Shown: positions 35,808 to 47,100 of the stretch, piece after piece
Position numbering within the stretch: the first letter of the stretch is position 1
Layout: the number at the start of each line of letters is the position of its first letter
Assembly (NCBI GenBank): GCA_031761405.1
Contig: JASEVX010000017.1
Coordinates: forward strand, 11,233,200-11,297,199
Reading direction: 5' to 3'
From: Serripes groenlandicus
Taxonomy: Eukaryota; Mollusca; Bivalvia; Cardiida; Cardiidae
DNA length: 64,000 nucleotides
Translations under genes and position numbers: made by a program
Notes under the pieces: generated by a model
Seen by the model: only the letters and a program-made list of their open reading frames with translations
Databases searched by the model: none
What the model was told of the DNA's origin: nothing

Positions 35808-36548
35808 CAGTAATATTACGTATATATGAGCAAAATGCTACTAGTAAATCTACATACATAAATTTGCAAACGGTTATATTAAATGAGTTTTACCACTGCG
35901 TATATGACATATATGATGTATATATGAGTGATATTCTAGAAAATCTTCCTTTAGATCTGCATTACCATCGCTTATATATGACATACATGTATATGATGTC
36001 TCTGACTGTATTAACATTAGATATGTATTTAGATCTGAACTTACTGCTTACCATCAGTTATATTGTAATTATACGATATCTGTATATGACATTCTAGATC
36101 TTTATTTAGATAAGAGCTTACCATCAGTAATATTATAAATCTACGATATCTGTGGATGACATTCTAGATCTTTATTTAGATCAAAGCTACCATCAGTTAT
36201 ATTATAAATCTTTAACGTCCCTGGATGAAACTCTAGATCTGAATTTAGATCTGAATTTACCGTCAGTTAAATATGAAATCTTTGATGCCTCGGGTTAAAT
36301 TCTAGATCTTCATTCAGATCTGAGTTTACCATTCGTTGTATTGTAATTATACGATGTATGCGGATGAAATTCCAGATCTTTATTTTGATCTTAGCGTAAC
36401 ATCTGTTATATAATAATATTTGATGTCTCTGGATGAAACTCTGGATCTGGATTTAGATCTGAACTTGATTTACCTACAGTTAAATTTGAAATTTTTGATG
36501 ACTCTAGGTGCAATTCGAGTAGATCTTCATTTAGATCTCCGTTCAGCA
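35808..36548 (+). repeat. About 70-bp tandem satellite (TCTAGATCT units)
   Basis: Diverged units containing CTAGATCT(T)TATTTAGATC, ACCATCAGTTATATT and GATGTCTCTGGATGA recur with starts near 36091, 36161, 36231, 36300, 36370, 36439 and 36512. The array abuts the gap and may be larger in the genome. Confidence 0.8.
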
Positions 36549-36590
36549 TAAGCATATCTACACAGACACCGCAAAATTTTGAAAACAGCG

Positions 36591-36765
36591 TTAACCCTTT
36601 CCCTCATATGACAATTCTGCAGCAGACGACTTGGAACATATTTTGTCAAAAAAAGGAAGCTCTCTATAATTGAATGGATAACCTATGACTAAAGGTGAAA
36701 AAACTTTGTGGGCAAAAGGATAAATTGCTCGCACTACGTTTTCAAAAAGCCGTATGCTGCAGTAC
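36591..36765 (-). mobile_element. TTAA-MITE, right end missing
   Basis: Starts TTAACCCTTTCCCTCATATG; stops after ATGCTGCAG. First MITE after the gap. Confidence 0.7.
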
Positions 36766-36894
36766 AAGTAATCAAATATACACGTGACTGTACACGTCAC
36801 ATAATTTACTCTTCCAGTAGTTAAGGGTCTGGTGATAAGGGGATTTTAAAGCAACATATCTATTTTTCTGTATTCATTTGTCTGAATATTAACC

Positions 36895-37125
36895 TTAACC
36901 CTTTCCCCGCATATAGACACATTCTGACGTCTCTGCAGCAGACGGCTTTTTGACAACATGGCGAAAAAGGAAGAAACTCCTCAAAACGAGCTATTTCTCA
37001 TTTTGCCACAATGTTTTTCAATTTTTCTTCAGTAAATACATCCCCATTATAGGGAGTTTCTATATTTGTGTCCACATGTTTCCAAAGTCGTCTGCTGCAG
37101 ATTCGTTGTATGTGGGAAGGGTTAA
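36895..37125 (+). mobile_element. TTAA-MITE
   Basis: TTAA at both ends; core CTCAAAACGAG. Confidence 0.82.
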
Positions 37126-37246
37126 ATTCTATTAATAGAATCTGTCGCAAACCACTTACTATAATAACGCAGGTGCACAAACTGCACCTAAAATATCAAT
37201 AAACCATCGTCATCCAACGGTAATGCATTCCTCCTTACCTTCGTGT

Positions 37247-37625
37247 GACTCCTGTCCCACAAATAGTCACTTTCTGACGCCGCTGCAGCAGACGACTTTT
37301 GTAAATATGACAAAAAGGAAAATTCTCAAAATAAGTAATTTTCACCTTTTGCCACAATGTTTTCATTTTTTTTTCTCAGTTATGTTACCTTACCTTATAG
37401 AGATTGTCTGTGTTTTTGCCTCGATGTTTTCAAGGCAAAGTCGTCTGCTGCATATTTGCTTTATGTTGGTGGCTTACATGTTATTTTATATCTATTTTAG
37501 GTATCGCATACATCCTGTTTGATTATTTCACCATTTACATTAAATAAATTATTAAGCGCCCAAAATGACCTAAGTTGTCGACGGGCCTTAAAACACCATT
37601 CATTCTTTATGTTGGAAAGGGTTAA
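37247..37625 (+). mobile_element. TTAA-MITE interrupted by SINE B
   Basis: Left flank lost; the SINE sits 10 bp before the right TTAA. Confidence 0.7.
37470..37604 (+). mobile_element. SINE B (ATTC tail), 135 bp, inside a MITE
   Basis: Ends GACCTAAGTTGTCGACGGGC and a CATTCATT tail, flanked by CTTTATGTTGG at 37459-37469 and 37605-37615. Confidence 0.75.
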
Positions 37626-38062
37626 CTTTCGATCGTCACTTCACGATCGTCTCTTCGAAACAGATGGTGTTGATACAATGAATATTTGATAATTGACTAT
37701 TTAATGTTATACCCACTTACCTCACACAGTGTTTGTTTATGACTATTTATCCGCAGCAGTTCTGTTGGATGGAATCATCTTCATGTACTTATAATTAAGT
37801 AAGGCAATATAATGATCTTCTTTAAACATGTAGTTCATCCATTGAGAATTAAATCTGGAATGTGATAAAGAAGAATAGAAAAACAAAGAAACTTCAAATA
37901 TTTGACTAATTGCAGCTTGCATACATTTCCGTGCAATTAATGTCTGATATTTAACAGAGTATTTAATCTTAGAGCTTGGTTCTAGTCTAGAGATGCAAAC
38001 AAATACAGAATATCTGTAATATGCATCATTCGGGTGTTTACAGTTCAACTGGATTGGCCTAT

Positions 38063-38292
38063 TTAAACCATTCCCTCATACGACAATTCTGCAGCAGACG
38101 ACTTTGAACATATTTTGTCATAAATTAGAAAATCTCTATAATTCAATGAATAACCTATGACTAAAAGTGGAAAACATTGTGGCAAAAGGAGAAATTGCTC
38201 GTTTTGAGCAATTTCTTCTTTTGTCACTATGTTTTCAAAAAGCCGTCTGCTGCAGAGGCGTCAGAAAGCGTCTGTATGAGGGAAAGGGTTAA
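38063..38292 (-). mobile_element. TTAA-MITE
   Basis: 230 bp, both TTAA; core GCTCGTTTTGAGC. Confidence 0.85.
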
Positions 38293-38404
38293 ACCATTAG
38301 CACTTGCAGACGTATTTTGACGCATTAGCAGCAACAAGTATTGTGACAAAAGGATTCCACTTAATTAAATAATTTCGTATATCGATTTTCCTTTTTATTG
38401 GCCA

Positions 38405-38610
38405 AAGTGTTTACAAGCCCTTCTTCCCACATAAGACAATTATGCAGTAGACGACCTTGAAAACATCCGAGTCTTCATGAAAGAACAGTAATTGAATAAA
38501 AATGAAGACGTTGTGGTAAAAAGAGAAATAAACCACTCGTTATTATCTTCCTTTTCCCATAGTGTTCTCACAGTCGTCTGCTTCAAAAGAGTAAAAAATG
38601 TTTATGTTAA
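38405..38610 (-). mobile_element. TTAA-MITE, diverged
   Basis: CCCTTCTTCCCACATAAG left end; right TTAA shared with the next. A decayed left end also lies at 38293-38360. Confidence 0.6.
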
Positions 38611-38708
38611 CCCTTTTCCACATACAACGAATCTGCAGCAGACGACTTTGAAAACATAGTGACAAAAACCAGAAAAATCTTCATAAAAGATAGCTTAATT
38701 GTTAAATA
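38607..38708 (-). mobile_element. TTAA-MITE, left half
   Basis: Cut at GTTAAATAATTGG, where a 67-bp hairpin (38709-38775) begins. Confidence 0.65.
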
Positions 38709-38775
38709 ATTGGTATAAGTGTGAAAATTAGGGGTTCCCACTTTCCCAACCCCTAATTTTCACTCATACCAATTA
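38709..38775. repeat. Inverted repeat, 28-nt arms
   Basis: TTGGTATAAGTGTGAAAATT and AATTTTCACTCATACCAATT around CCCACTTTCCCA; no family assigned. Confidence 0.65.
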
Positions 38776-38913
38776 TCCCCAATTATCTCTTCGCACCTCA
38801 AACTTACCTGTATTTTCTATACCGTTCAAAAAGTAAATGAACTACACACATAAACTTGTTCTTGCAGTGTATTATTTCAATGTTATTTATTTCAGAAATC
38901 TTGTTCCATCTGT

Positions 38914-39431
38914 TGATGTTTCTCTCACTTCACACAGTGCATGTGGAGAAAAGTACAATATTGTGATCTTGTAGCTGACTTCAAGGACAATGAAGAAGTG
39001 AAGAAACTTGTACTACGTGCTTCGGCACTGCCACTTGTCCCCCTAGCCTCTGTCGAAGATGTGTGGTTCCAGACTCTGAAAGAATGTGACAATGACTCTT
39101 TGCCGGTGCATTAGTTTAAGGACCACGTGACTGAGCAGTGAGTAGAGGGAGACCGCCGCTCCTGGAATCATTACGACAAGGATGGTCCACGCACTACCAA
39201 TCATGTTGAGGGTTGGCACCATAAAATAAACAAACACTGCCTAATATTTACACTCTGATAGACTTGGTCCAGAAAGAGCAGGCTGCCAGGTGTATACGTC
39301 AACAATAAAATGTTCTGTCTGTCTGTCTGCTAACGAGGTGAAGCTGTTCCAGCACGCCAACGGAAGAAAGCAGCGACCACGGAAGCGGGTATACCATGAG
39401 CTTGTGCATATGCTCATCAGACTGTAACACC
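38914..39431 (+). pseudogene. MULE transposase-like (FLYWCH-type) pseudogene, C-terminal part
   Basis: An intronless stretch translates as SHFTQCMWRKVQ, a leucine-rich segment, then WNHYDKDGP and PRTTNHVEGWHHKINKH. This is the block near the end of Mutator-like transposase domains (family recognition from memory). It is broken by TAG at 39112, TGA at 39139 and a frameshift near 39240, after which YTLIDLVQKEQAA continues in another frame. No terminal repeats were found. It lies about 1.6 kb upstream of the PEPCK promoter. Confidence 0.65.
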
Positions 39432-40129
39432 AACTACGAACTGGAGAAATGGACATCATGACGTTTTGAATCCGTCTACACATACATATTTAAAGATGTG
39501 CTATTTATATCTATTTTGTGCTATGCCTGTTCATATATTATTCCCAACTCTTTTTTCCATGTTTTATTTCATTGTATGCCTATGGTACATTATTGCGAAT
39601 AAAAATCAGCTCTATATTAAATTTTGTGTTTTTCTTATATTTATGAACAACTCTCCCAAATTTAGAAACACAACTTTTCAGTACAGTATAGCAATTGTTG
39701 CCAATGATCACCTATCAATTCTATTGTTACACCAAACAATACACCCCCTTCCTCAATTTATAGCATCTTTGAGTGGAAAAGGGCTAACAATTGGGCTTAA
39801 AGATCTATGTGAATGGATAATCAGTTACTTATATATAAACTTGTGCGAACAATCGGAAGAAGTCTGTAAGCGTGGACGTCAATAAGCACAGGTGTCCCTG
39901 AATAAACTTTCGTGATAAGACTGATAAGACTGATATATTGTAGGAAAAATAGTCGAATCTGAGCAGTGAATGTCACCTTATGGCATATGCAAATATGCAT
40001 ACGGAGACACTTACCTGTAGCACTTGTCAGATCTCAGTTAAACAGTGATATAACTCGAATAAAGATGAAAGGCTTCATTTAAGCAAACATTTGATAAGAA
40101 ATGTTTTTATAATGACTAAAATTGTACAC
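39432..40129. other. AT-rich spacer upstream of PEPCK, nothing recognised
   Basis: Holds a 139-codon open frame rich in Ile, Leu and Phe that looks like chance. Confidence 0.5.
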
Positions 40130-40625
40130 AAACCAAAAAGTAGCTGAAAATGTATTGTTCCATGACCAATTAAACCATGCCCCTTTTAGGAATGTCTGTA
40201 AAGTGGTGCAGCCAAAGTTTTTGACTTTTGGACGAAACAATTCAAATAAAGCCGCGACCAGTTAAAAAGGAAACTAACTTATAGCGAGGTCTCCCATTTA
40301 GGTCCCGTTAACTAATATGTCTGTTAACTGGTACAGTCAATGTTTTTTTACTTTTTGATGAAATAGTCATAAATAAGCAACGTCCAGTGAAATAGGACAT
40401 TAACGTTTCTCCGTTGTTGTGGGGCTACACTTGTAGGCGTTAGTCGAAAGAAACATTACATGTTGACTGGTGCACTGGCTGAGCTAAGTCTTCACTGCAC
40501 GCATAGTACATGGGTTATTAACGTGTCTCCGTTTCTGTAGGGCTACACTTGTAGGTGTTAGTCGAAAGATACTTTATGTTTACTAGTGGACTGGCTGAGC
40601 TTAGTCTTCACTGCACGCATATTCA
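40130..40625 (+). repeat. Local tandem duplications upstream of PEPCK
   Basis: Two diverged pairs: ATGTCTGTAAAGTGGTGCAG versus ATGTCTGTTAACTGGTACAG (about 130 bp apart), and two units of about 118 bp with GGGCTACACTTGTAGG and CTGGCTGAGCT, ending in CTTCACTGCACGCATA. They lie within 900 bp of the promoter. Confidence 0.65.
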
Positions 40626-40996
40626 ATAAGACCAAAATTGCAGGACGCGGATCACAATATAACATTATCTATTACTTAGTTTCGATTTCTTCATTTTTAA
40701 AATGTTTAGATTTTAAATGTAACAGTTTGTAATAATTTTAAAGTTTCATATTCGAAATTACATTGTCGCAATCTTATCTTTATGTCATCGAATCGTGAAT
40801 TCCTTTCATGCATGAATAAAGACGTAACACTTATTAAAATCTCGCTATTTCCTATAGTTATACTCAGATTGTTAAGGGTGCCATACACAATTTGTTTTGC
40901 TGTTTATGACTAGTAGATTTGGTCGACTAATCATATTTTTTTTATTGAAAAAGTCGGACGATCTATTTTTAGCATTCCTATTGACGGGATACTCTA

Positions 40997-41050
40997 TGAC
41001 GTAGTTGGAGGGGGAAGGATATAAAGTGAGAGAGTTTGCATCATTCTCTA
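40997..41050 (+). promoter_or_regulatory. Putative PEPCK core promoter (CRE-like site, TATA box, initiator)
   Basis: TGACGTAG (40997-41004) resembles a cAMP response element. TATAAAG lies at 41020-41026 and an initiator-like TCATTCT at 41041-41047, about 70 bases before the proposed ATG. The order and spacing fit a Pol II core promoter. Mammalian PCK1 is cAMP-responsive through a CRE near its TATA box, so the resemblance is suggestive, but no expression evidence is available. Confidence 0.5.
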
Positions 41051-41118
41051 CATAAGTCAGATCTAAGAGTATTCAGTGATCCGTATATTTCTAAAGCTGT
41101 AATAAAACTGTTACGAGG

Positions 41119-41171
41119 ATGGGTGTCGATAATACCATAGTTCGATCAGAAATACACAACGACTCAGACAT
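41119..41171 (+). CDS. PCK: PEPCK exon 1 (N-terminus, proposed)
   Basis: Seventeen codons starting [13 protein letters not shown], plus the two bases AT, followed by donor GTAAGT. Exon 2 starts with a single G, so the junction makes an in-frame ATG codon. The sequence is not conserved in the family, so support comes from the start, donor, phase and the promoter just upstream. An unseen alternative first exon is possible. Confidence 0.6.
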
Positions 41172-44100
41172 GTAAGTTCGATCTCTTTTATATTCAGTTA
41201 TTTTTTATATATTGTTGGAATGATAATCATTCGAGTTTTTCAAGCCGATTTTTAAAATAGTTTGATTTGATTTTGAAAATGTTCGTTAGATTTTAGGTGT
41301 GTTATTTTTCTTTGATAAACTGTGATATATTCAGTTTCAGGACATTCAAAATCAGGATCGTTAGAGCTCCGTTTCAAATTGCATAAAGTAGATCATGATT
41401 TCGTTCTTGTACAAACTGTGTTATTATTCTTTGATAAAGTGTGATATATTCAGTTTCAGGACATTAAAAATCAGGATCGTTAGAGCTCCGTTTCAAATTG
41501 CATAAGTAGCTCATGATTTCGTTCTTGTACACACGGTGTTATTTTTCTTTGATAAAGTGTGATATATTCAGTTTCAGGACATTAAAAATCAGGATCGTTA
41601 GAGCTCCGTTTCAAATTGCATAAAGTAGCTCATGATTTTGTTCTTGTACAAACTGAGAGTAATAACGAAATTGAAGTTGGATATTGGTTAAAACATAGCA
41701 ATCATTTTAATAATAAATAGAATATGGGAGACCCGTGCTAATTCGAATTAACGTTTGTTATTTAAAGCAGAGATATGTCTCTGTCCAAAAGGCTATACAG
41801 GCTTTATGCAATAATGTCTGTTTTTTTCCCTGTAATAATTAAGAATTCCCGAGTTCACGTTTCGGGAAAAAAATGGAAATATACTAAGACTATTGTCAAA
41901 CCATTGCAACAAGTAAAATAACGTTGCAAACAAAGTGCATAAAGTTTTCAATGTGTTTTTTTTTTGTTTTGTTGTCCACATCAAAGTGTTGTCATAATAT
42001 GAGTTAAATCACATGCATTGTCTTAATATGTACTAAACGTTTCTCAAATATGCTGTATTGGCGTTTTGTTTTGAAGTAAACAATGTTTCGTCATAAACAG
42101 CTGATCGGTTTTGAAGGCGTTGTCTTCATTGACCAATCAGAACAGAGTATTTGTCACACCTCCATGACCTTCACATTGGCAAACGCAATTGAAAGATTTC
42201 ATCATAATCTTAGTGAATAAACAAGTCATTTCTTCCAAAAGTTTGACGTATATATAATTATTTACGCTTTAAAGCATTCAACCAGGCGAATAAACACATT
42301 TCGTGACGATTATTTAAATTATCCAATTGGGTACGAACAAGTAAAGGACTGAATAGCAAACACTTCCTCTGCGCATGTCACAGTAAATAATCTACACGCA
42401 CCTTGCAATCATTTGGCTGTCATCTTCCGATATGCAAACATGGTTGTTGTTTCTAGGATAAGCCGGTAAATATATTCTCGATTCTCTGTTATTAAATATA
42501 CTCACATTCCTCAATTTCCTGACTACTTATAACCACAAACCAGTTGTATATATATTTAAACTGGTGAAACAAGATTTTTAATTCAACATTGGGATAAAAT
42601 CGATTTCTATATATAAATCCAGAGACATAAATAATATTAAATACGTATACATGTATTCATATAGGGTAATCTATGGCAGGCGTGCACCAAGACATACGCA
42701 CGTACGCCATTGCGTACACTTCGCTAGAAAAAGTTAAACTAAAAATCCATTTATATACTGAAGGCTGATAGTTGTAAGAGTTTATTTCGTCCTAAAATAT
42801 CAATCCATCTGCATATGGATACAGCTGGTTGGATGTTTTTCGTTCTCCATTTTAAATTTTTGGATTTCAAAATTTTCCCTTCAGAATATGGATCCCTCCC
42901 TCACCTGTGTGTTAGTCCAGAGACATATAAACACGTCTCTGGTTAGTCCAGGTTTCTGTACTATGAAAGCGATTTTATTTTTAATTTTTGCATCCTACAC
43001 AATGCAATATGTTACGGCGATATATTGAGACTAATCAGTGTGTAAACTCAGATACGCCCCTGTATGATATGACTATTAGAGACAGACTTGAGTCAAGCAT
43101 GAGATGGAATTGTGACATGTTGACAGAGTTTGCATTTATTTAGAATTATTCATGTTTATTGAACGAGGCTTTATAACTGTTTTCCTGAAATAACCATTTT
43201 AGAGTGCTATGCTTTCGGCACCCTATGCTTTAACCCTTTCCCTCATACAACAATTCTGCAGCAGACGACTTTAAACATATTTTGTCAAAAGAAGAAATTG
43301 CTTTGTCACTATGTTTTTAAAAAGTCGTCTGCTGCAGAGGCATCAGAAAGCGTCTATATGAGGAAAAGGGTTAAAAGCACCCAAGAAAGTTTCTGTAATA
43401 TCATTTATTTTGAATGTTCAATTTGTTATACTTAAATGAAAACGAAGCTTTCTGATGCCTCTGCAGCAGATGGCCTTTGGAAAACATAGTGACAAAAGAA
43501 GAAATTACTCAAACCCTTTCCCACATTGTCATACAAGAAATTGGCAGCAGCCAACTTTTGTTTTATCACAGCTTAGCATATGAAAATATCTAAAAAATAA
43601 AAGTTTTATTGCAAAAAGAAAAACTGGTCATTAATTTATGAATCTGAGCAGTTTCTTTTTTTACTACAAGGATAATGCGTTTTCAGGTGGGAAAAGGAAA
43701 TAAGCGTACACATCTCTATTGGTTTATAAGAATAATTGTTTGAATTAATAATATAAAAGGGAAACGAAAAAATGGTTAAAACTTAAATATATTGAATGGA
43801 AAGTTTTAATCTAGCTATATTGTTGCCAGATGTTTGGCCACATTTTAAACATTCGTTATGTAGCCAGTTGGGTAAAAACACTTAAGTTGATAACCCTTTC
43901 CCTTGTACAAGAAAAACTTTGGCTGACATCTGAGCAAAATTATGGAAATCCTCTGTAAATAAAATTATAATTATTGATAAGAGTTGGAAAAATTGTGGCA
44001 AAAGGGGAATTTGTTCATCATGAACCATTTTACCTTTTGCGTTAATACTTTGTAAGGCCACAATTTGTATTAGATCTTCAACAAGCCGGTGGCTATTTAC

Positions 44101-47100
44101 CTGACAGTTACCTGAGCACAGAGATAATGTATTGTTTTCAAGTATATGTATCTGAATCAAATCGGTTTTTAATCAGAGTTCCACATAAGGAGGAGGATTT
44201 TAATCTTTCCCCTGAAGGGGTGAATAGCGAACTAAAACTTCAGATTGCACACTTATTGCCCTTAAAACTCTCCTATCAATAATGTTGACCAATCTCTAGC
44301 TTTGTTAGTGATGTTGTTTTTTTGAGATATCTGTTACGAATGATCTCATGACAAGATAAGAGGGAGGGAGCAGGTCTTTCCCCCACAATATTTCTTTAAA
44401 TACTCAACAAAATCCTATTATGTTGGTACTCAAAAGAATCGTCCCAATGAGAGGATTATGTTGAGTACCCACAACATAGGGTTAGAGGGTCAAATAAGGA
44501 TTTCAGAACATGCATTTATGTCCCGTATCTAGAGCTCTGCGTTATTTGTTTAAACCCTTTCCTACCTGCAGACCCATTCTAACCCTTTCCCTCATACAAC
44601 AATTCTGCCGCAGACGACTTTGAACATATTTTTGTCAAAAAATAGAAAATCTCTATTATTGAATGGATAACCTATGACTAAAAGTGGAAAACATTGTGGC
44701 AAAAGGAGAAATTGCTTGTTTTGAGCAATTTCTTCTTTTGTCACTGTTTTCAAAAAAACTGTCTGCTGCAGAGACGTCAGAAAGCGTCTATATGAGGGAA
44801 AGGGTTAATGCTTTAGCAGCAGATGACTTGCTCATTGTGAGTAATTTCTGCATTTGCCACACAATGTCTTCAGTTGTTTTCAATGATTAATCATTAATCG
44901 AGAATGAGATTTTTCAATATTTTGGCTTAGATTTTGTCAAAGTCGTCTTGTTACAGTTTCAATGTTAACCCTTTCCCACATACATCAAATCTGCAGCAAA
45001 CAATTTTGAAAACATGATATCAAAAATGTGAAAATTCTCTGTTGGTGAAAGTACAATCATTGAATAAAGTTGAAAACATTTCGAAAAAAACCCCGAAATA
45101 GCTCATTATGTATGTGAGCCGAGCCCCGGTAGCTCAGTCGGTAGCGATGTGGGCTGTCAATCCAGGGGTTGCGAGTTCGAATCCCGGCTCGACCAACTTT
45201 CTTTTCGACGATTGACAAAAGTCAATGTTGTGTGGAGTACTGGTGTGAGAAAACCAGGAAATGCATGAGTAGGTGAACTGGCCGCCGTGATATAACTGAG
45301 AAATTGTTAAAAATGGCGTTAAACCCCAATCAATCAATCATTATGTATGTTGAAAGAGGGTAAAGGAAATGCAATAGATAACAATTTTGCTACATACAGA
45401 AAATCAACGTGCATCCTGATAACAAAATGTAACCAAAGGTCCAGATAACTCTTTCCCTCATACAACAGTTCTGCAGCAAACAACATATTTTGTCAAAAAA
45501 TAGAAAATCTCTATAATTGAATGAATATGACTAAAAGTGGAAAACATTTTATTCTTTTGTCACTATGTTTTCAAAAAGCTGTATGCTGCAGCGTCCATAT
45601 GAGGGAAAGGGATACTGAGGAGTATTTAGCTCTTTTCCCACAATTTCTCTCTTATTATTAAAGCAATGTGGATACATAGGGTTAGAGGGTCAAATAAGGA
45701 CTTTAGAACATGCAAAACGCCCCTTATCTAGAGCTCTGGTGATGATCTTTGCACAAAGGTCAGGTCAATACTGTTGAGTAATACAAAATTCAAACTATCA
45801 GTAGTGTAACATTTAACCCTTTCCCTCATATAGACGCTTTCTGACGCCTCTGCAGCAGGCAGCTTTTTGAAAACATGGTGACAAAAGAAGAAATTGCACA
45901 AAACGTGCAATTTCTCCTTTTGTCACAATGTTTTCCACTTTTTGTCATAGGTTATCCATTCAATTATAGAGATTTTCCATTTTGTGACAAAATTGTGCTG
46001 CTAATTTGTCGTATGAGGGAAAGGATTAAGAAAGGGATAACCTCGTCTTACATCTAGGTCGCACATCTATGGAGTACATCTACTGTGACTTATCATATAC
46101 AGTTCATGCTTCAGAGATTAGATTCACCTATATATGCAATTTCAGTTAAGACACAAACTGTTTACCTTTTATAGTGTTTCTAAAGTTAAACTTTAAATCC
46201 TTTAATAAACCCTTTCCTTCATATAGACTCTTTCTGACGTCTCTGCAGCAGACGGCTTTTGAAAACATTGTTACAAAAGAAGAAATTGTTCAAAACATAA
46301 TGTCTCCTTTTGCCTCAATGCAAGGCACATTTTCTAGCCTAGTACTGGTTTGTTCACCCAGGGAACATGAATAATAAAATTTAAATGCGCGCTAAATGAC
46401 CTTAGCTGTCGATGCGCCATAAAACAATATACATTCATTCATTCATTTGCCTCAATGTTAACAACTCGATCCTTTTAATAATTACACTTTCCCTTATAAA
46501 GAATAAGATATAATATAATCTTGCCCTGATGTTTTCAAAGTCTTCTGCAAAAGAAGAAATTGCTCATTATGATCAAATTCTCCTATCATTACAATGTTTC
46601 AGAAGTGGTCTGCTGCAGACACATAAATAAGAGGTTATATGTCGGAAAGGGCTAACTGTTAACTTGATAAAATTAATGTCATTTTAACATTTTGCACTCT
46701 TTGAAAACATTCTTAGAAGAAAATATGTTATAAAGAAATTTGAAGTATAATTATTAAAAAAATAGAAAACATAGCATAAAAGAGAGAAAGTGTTCAAATT
46801 GAGTAGTTTCTCCAGTTAATGATGTTTTTATGTGATGGACTTATATTGTGCAACAGATGGATCTTATTTCATGTTTAACCCTTTCCCTCGTACGACACAT
46901 CTGCAGCAGACAACTTTGAACATATTTTGTCAAAAAATAGAAAATGTCTAAAATTGAATGGATAGCCTAAAGTGGAAAACATTGTGGCAAAAGGAACAAT
47001 TGCTTGTTATGAGCAATTACTTCTTTTGTCACTATATTTTCAAAAAGCTTTCTGCTGCAGAGGCATCAGAAAGCGTCTTTATGAGGGAAAGGGTTAAATA

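Noticed and set aside
35260..35859. Frames spanning the gap
   Set aside because: Made of N.
39466..39885. 139-codon frame with hydrophobic residues
   Set aside because: AT-rich composition explains the Phe/Ile/Leu content; no homology recognised and it follows a dead transposase relic.
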